Assembly: GCA_005786775.1 (NCBI GenBank)
Contig: SYDD01000222.1
Coordinates: 1-23,042 of the forward strand
Length of the DNA: 23,042 nucleotides
Reading direction: 5' to 3'
From: Opitutaceae bacterium
GTDB taxonomy: Bacteria; Verrucomicrobiota; Verrucomicrobiia; Opitutales; Opitutaceae
A model generated the notes under the pieces. That model had not been told where the DNA came from. It did no database searches and saw only the letters and a program-made list of their open reading frames with translations. Below, one piece after another: positions 20,748 through 23,042 of the stretch (within the stretch, counting starts at the first letter, position 1; each line of letters begins with the position of its first letter). The translations under genes and the position numbers were made by a program.

Positions 20748-21797
20748 TCAGGGCGCGAGCGGCGCATCGGGCTCGATAAGCAGATGGCAGGGATTCCCGG
20801 AGACGACCCCGGCCGGATCGACCGCGGCCGCGAAGGCGATCATCCCCGCGTTGTCGCCGGTGTGCCGCGGCTCCGCGGCGAGAAACGGGATCCGCGCGCG
20901 CCTCGCCTCCGCCTCCAGCGCCGCGCGCAGCAGGCGGTTGTTCGCCACGCCGCCCGACAGGCCGAGACTGCGCAGTCCGCCCACCTCCCGCGCCAGCACC
21001 CGGCGCACCCGGCCCGCGAGGGCATCGATCACCGCCGCCTGATAACTCGCACACAGGTCCGCCCGGCGCGCCTCCACCTCGGCCACCGTCATCCGTTCCA
21101 ATTGGTAGCGCAGGCTCGTCTTCAGGCCCGAGAAACTGAAATCGAGCTCGTCGCCCCGGCCGCCCCCGCGGGGGAACGCGAAGGCGTCCGCCCGTCCCTC
21201 CCGCGCCCGCCGTTCGACCTCGGGACCACCGGGATAGCCGAGCCCGAGCAGCTTCGCCCCCTTGTCCAAAGCCTCCCCTGCCGCGTCGTCCAAAGTGCGC
21301 GCGAGCACGGTGATGCGCCGCGCCTCGTCCACCACGAAGAGCAGGGTGTTGCCGCCCGAGACGATCAGCCCTAGGTGCGGGAGCAGGCCGGCGAGGCGCG
21401 CGGGAAACTCGGCCGGGGCCGCGGCGTGGACCGGCAGGAACGGGGACCACGCGTGCCCGCGCAGGTGGTTCACGCCCAGCAGCGGCACCCGCAGCGCGAG
21501 CGCCAGGGCCTTGGCGGCCGCCACGCCAAGGGCGAGGCACGCCGCAAGACCCGGACCGTGCGTCACCGCCACCGCGCCCACCCCGCCGAATCCCACCTCG
21601 TCCCGCGCGCGTCCCAGCAGCGCCGGGAGATTCCGGAGGTGCTCCCGGGTGGCCAGGTCCGGCACGACGCCGCCGTAGCGCTCGTGCAGCGCGATCTGGC
21701 TGTGCACCCATTCCCCGCGGAGGCCAGTGGCCGGATCAAGGAGCGCGACCGCCGACTCGTCGCACGAGCTTTCCAGCGCGAGGATCAAGCCGCTCAT
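20748..21797 (-). CDS. tsaD: tRNA N6-threonylcarbamoyladenosine synthase subunit TsaD
   Basis: A 349-residue TsaD (Kae1/YgjD family), the catalytic subunit that transfers threonylcarbamoyl to A37 of tRNAs reading ANN codons, working with TsaB, TsaE and TsaC. Landmarks: LALESSCDESAVAL at the N-terminus, the ATREHLRNLP region, VTHGPGL, metal-binding NHLRGH (His111, His115), DDAAGEALDKGAKLLGLGYPGGP, FSFSGLKT, GLSGGVANN and HTGDNAGMIA. The block that usually reads SGGHT reads SGGNT here (Asn150). The ATG at 21797 gives the standard start and lies in a 4-bp ATGA overlap with the stop of the upstream protease gene, so the two are co-transcribed. The length is normal for the family. Confidence 0.95.
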   Translation of the reverse strand: MSGLILALESSCDESAVALLDPATGLRGEWVHSQIALHERYGGVVPDLATREHLRNLPALLGRARDEVGFGGVGAVAVTHGPGLAACLALGVAAAKALALALRVPLLGVNHLRGHAWSPFLPVHAAAPAEFPARLAGLLPHLGLIVSGGNTLLFVVDEARRITVLARTLDDAAGEALDKGAKLLGLGYPGGPEVERRAREGRADAFAFPRGGGRGDELDFSFSGLKTSLRYQLERMTVAEVEARRADLCASYQAAVIDALAGRVRRVLAREVGGLRSLGLSGGVANNRLLRAALEAEARRARIPFLAAEPRHTGDNAGMIAFAAAVDPAGVVSGNPCHLLIEPDAPLAP

Positions 21798-23042
21798 CCG
21801 CGCGCCCCCCCGGTCCCGTCGAGCAGCCACAGGCCGCGCAGCATCGCCAGCGCCGTCTCGAGCTGACGGTCCGCCACCGGCGCGAAACCGAATCTCGCCT
21901 CGAACTCCGCGGCCTCGAGGTCCGGCCGCGAACGCCGCTGCGCCAAGCGCGAATCCTCCTCCGGGGTCATCACCACCTCGACGTGCGGCCGGACTCCCTG
22001 CTCGTGGATCGAGGTGCCCGCCGGCGTGAAGTAACGCGCCGTCGTCAGGCGCAGGCCCTCGCCGTCCCGCAGCTTGAAGATGGACTGCACCGACCCCTTG
22101 CCGAACGTCCGCTCGCCCACCAGCACCGCGCGACCGGCGTCCTTGAGCGCCCCCGCGACGATCTCGGCCGCGCTGGCGCTGCCGGCGTTGACCAGCACCG
22201 CGAGGGGCAGCGACCAGGGGGCGCCGCCCGCCGTCGCGCGGAAACGCTCGTTGTCCTGTGGCCGGCGGCCGCGCGTCTCCACGATCAGCTCGCCCTCGCG
22301 GAAGAAGGGCTGCGCCACCTCGACGGCAGCCTCGAGGAGCCCGCCCGGGTTGTTCCGCAGGTCGAGCACGAGGGCACGGATCCCCTGTTCCGCCAGCCGG
22401 GCCAGCGCCTGGCGCAGCTGCCGCCCGGTGTGCTCCGAGAATTCCGTCAACTGCACGTACCCCACCCCGTCCGCCAGCACCCGCGCGCCGCGGACGCTCT
22501 CGATACGGATCCGTTCGCGCGTGAGGGTGAGCGTGAGCGTCTCCCGCAAGCCGGGGCGTTGGATCCCGACGGTCACGGTGGTGCGCGGTCGGCCCCGGAG
22601 CCGGCTGACGACCGCGTCGACCCCGCCGGTCACAACCGGCTGGCCGTCGATCGCCACGATCTCGTCCCCGCGGCGGATGCCGGCGCGTTCACCCGGGGTG
22701 CCCGCCATCGGAGCGATCACGACCACACGGTTCTGTCGCGTCTCGACTTGGATGCCGATCCCGCCGAATTCACCGCTGAGGTCCTCCTCGACCTGATCGT
22801 GGGAGGCCTTCTCGAGGAACTCGGAGTGCGGGTCGAGCGCCTCGACCATCCCGTGCAGCGCGCCCCGAGCGAGGCGGGCGTAGGGAACGGCGGCGGCGTC
22901 CACGTACTGCGCGTTCACCAGTTCCATCACCTCCCGCACGTAGGCGGAGGCGCGGGCTAGGTCCCGGTCGGGCCACCAGCGCCACGCCACCGCCACCTTC
23001 GCCGCCGCGAGAGAGACGGCGACGCCCAGCAGGACGCCGGTG
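21794..23042 (-). CDS. CtpA-type carboxyl-terminal processing protease (partial at 5' end)
   Basis: The C-terminal 400 or more residues of an S41-family periplasmic serine protease; the frame stays open to the window edge, with TGVLLGVAVSLAAAKVAV as the end of a signal or anchor helix, so the true start lies outside. Order: helical N-terminal domain with LDPHSEFL, a PDZ domain (GEFGGIGIQVE through GIRRGDEIVAIDG), the protease core with VGYVQLTEF, LDLRNNPGG, the catalytic Ser in NAGSASAAEI, and the catalytic Lys in ERTFGKGSVQ. ARYFTPAGTSIHEQGV follows. Family members trim or degrade envelope proteins from their C-termini. The stop overlaps the tsaD start by 4 bp. The GTG at 22996 inside the frame is not likely to be the true start. 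Confidence 0.93.
   Translation of the reverse strand, partial: TGVLLGVAVSLAAAKVAVAWRWWPDRDLARASAYVREVMELVNAQYVDAAAVPYARLARGALHGMVEALDPHSEFLEKASHDQVEEDLSGEFGGIGIQVETRQNRVVVIAPMAGTPGERAGIRRGDEIVAIDGQPVVTGGVDAVVSRLRGRPRTTVTVGIQRPGLRETLTLTLTRERIRIESVRGARVLADGVGYVQLTEFSEHTGRQLRQALARLAEQGIRALVLDLRNNPGGLLEAAVEVAQPFFREGELIVETRGRRPQDNERFRATAGGAPWSLPLAVLVNAGSASAAEIVAGALKDAGRAVLVGERTFGKGSVQSIFKLRDGEGLRLTTARYFTPAGTSIHEQGVRPHVEVVMTPEEDSRLAQRRSRPDLEAAEFEARFGFAPVADRQLETALAMLRGLWLLDGTGGARG

Noticed and set aside
1..23042. CRISPR arrays, tRNA or rRNA genes, insertion sequences, phage genes
   Set aside because: I saw no regularly spaced repeats, no tRNA-like cloverleaf or rRNA sequence, and no transposase or integrase motifs in any frame.

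Overview
The window is very GC-rich, with tightly packed genes that often overlap by 4 to 11 bp at stop/start codons. The gene content suggests a member of the Verrucomicrobiota, probably Opitutales. It holds two exported sulfatases, a secreted pectinesterase ending in a duplicated domain that I associate with verrucomicrobial exported proteins, a TRASH-type small cysteine protein, and a sigma/anti-sigma/periplasmic sensor operon. The taxonomic call is inference from gene content; no rRNA or marker phylogeny is available here.

Layout. 1-2656: the end of one sulfatase on +, facing an 11-bp-overlapping sulfatase and Tat-signal peptidase E pair on -. 2782-5059: a YycJ-like metallo-beta-lactamase-fold hydrolase and pyruvate kinase on +, separated by a strong compound hairpin. 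5072-9042: a metal-stress locus. An anti-sigma/periplasmic metal sensor/ECF sigma operon on - diverges from a TRASH-like Cys-rich exported protein and a CopA-type P1B ATPase on +. 9095-9904: an AIM24/TIGR00266 protein. 9931-12081: pectinesterase. 12149-17196: the ybbP-ybbA operon diverging from tesA, which overlaps an NAD-dependent epimerase. 17216-20115: a two-gene operon on - with a membrane-anchored PhnD-like binding protein and a six-pass PAP2-like membrane protein fused to a SARM1-like TIR domain. 20285-20538: a small Cys-rich gene broken by a frameshift. 20572-23042: a small ORF, tsaD and the C-terminal part of a CtpA-type protease.

The most unusual unit is the PhnD-like/PAP2-TIR pair. 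The TIR half keeps the SARM1-type NADase residues, including the catalytic-type glutamate in DDWLRREI. The PAP2 half keeps the PSLH motif but has lost the His and Asp of its third catalytic motif. The first gene is predicted to be an exported solute-binding domain held in the membrane by a C-terminal helix. Together they look like a trans-membrane sensor-effector in which a periplasmic or membrane signal would be passed to a cytoplasmic NAD+-consuming TIR. This is inference and has not been tested.

The metal locus resembles the CnrYXH logic of sigma factor, anti-sigma and periplasmic metal sensor, next to a copper-type exporter that lacks its own N-terminal metal-binding domain and a separate Cys-rich exported protein. 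Other points are a pyruvate kinase with two of four potassium ligands replaced, a His run encoded by a trinucleotide repeat beside the sulfatase active-site Cys, and hairpins placed on the stop codons of convergent gene pairs.
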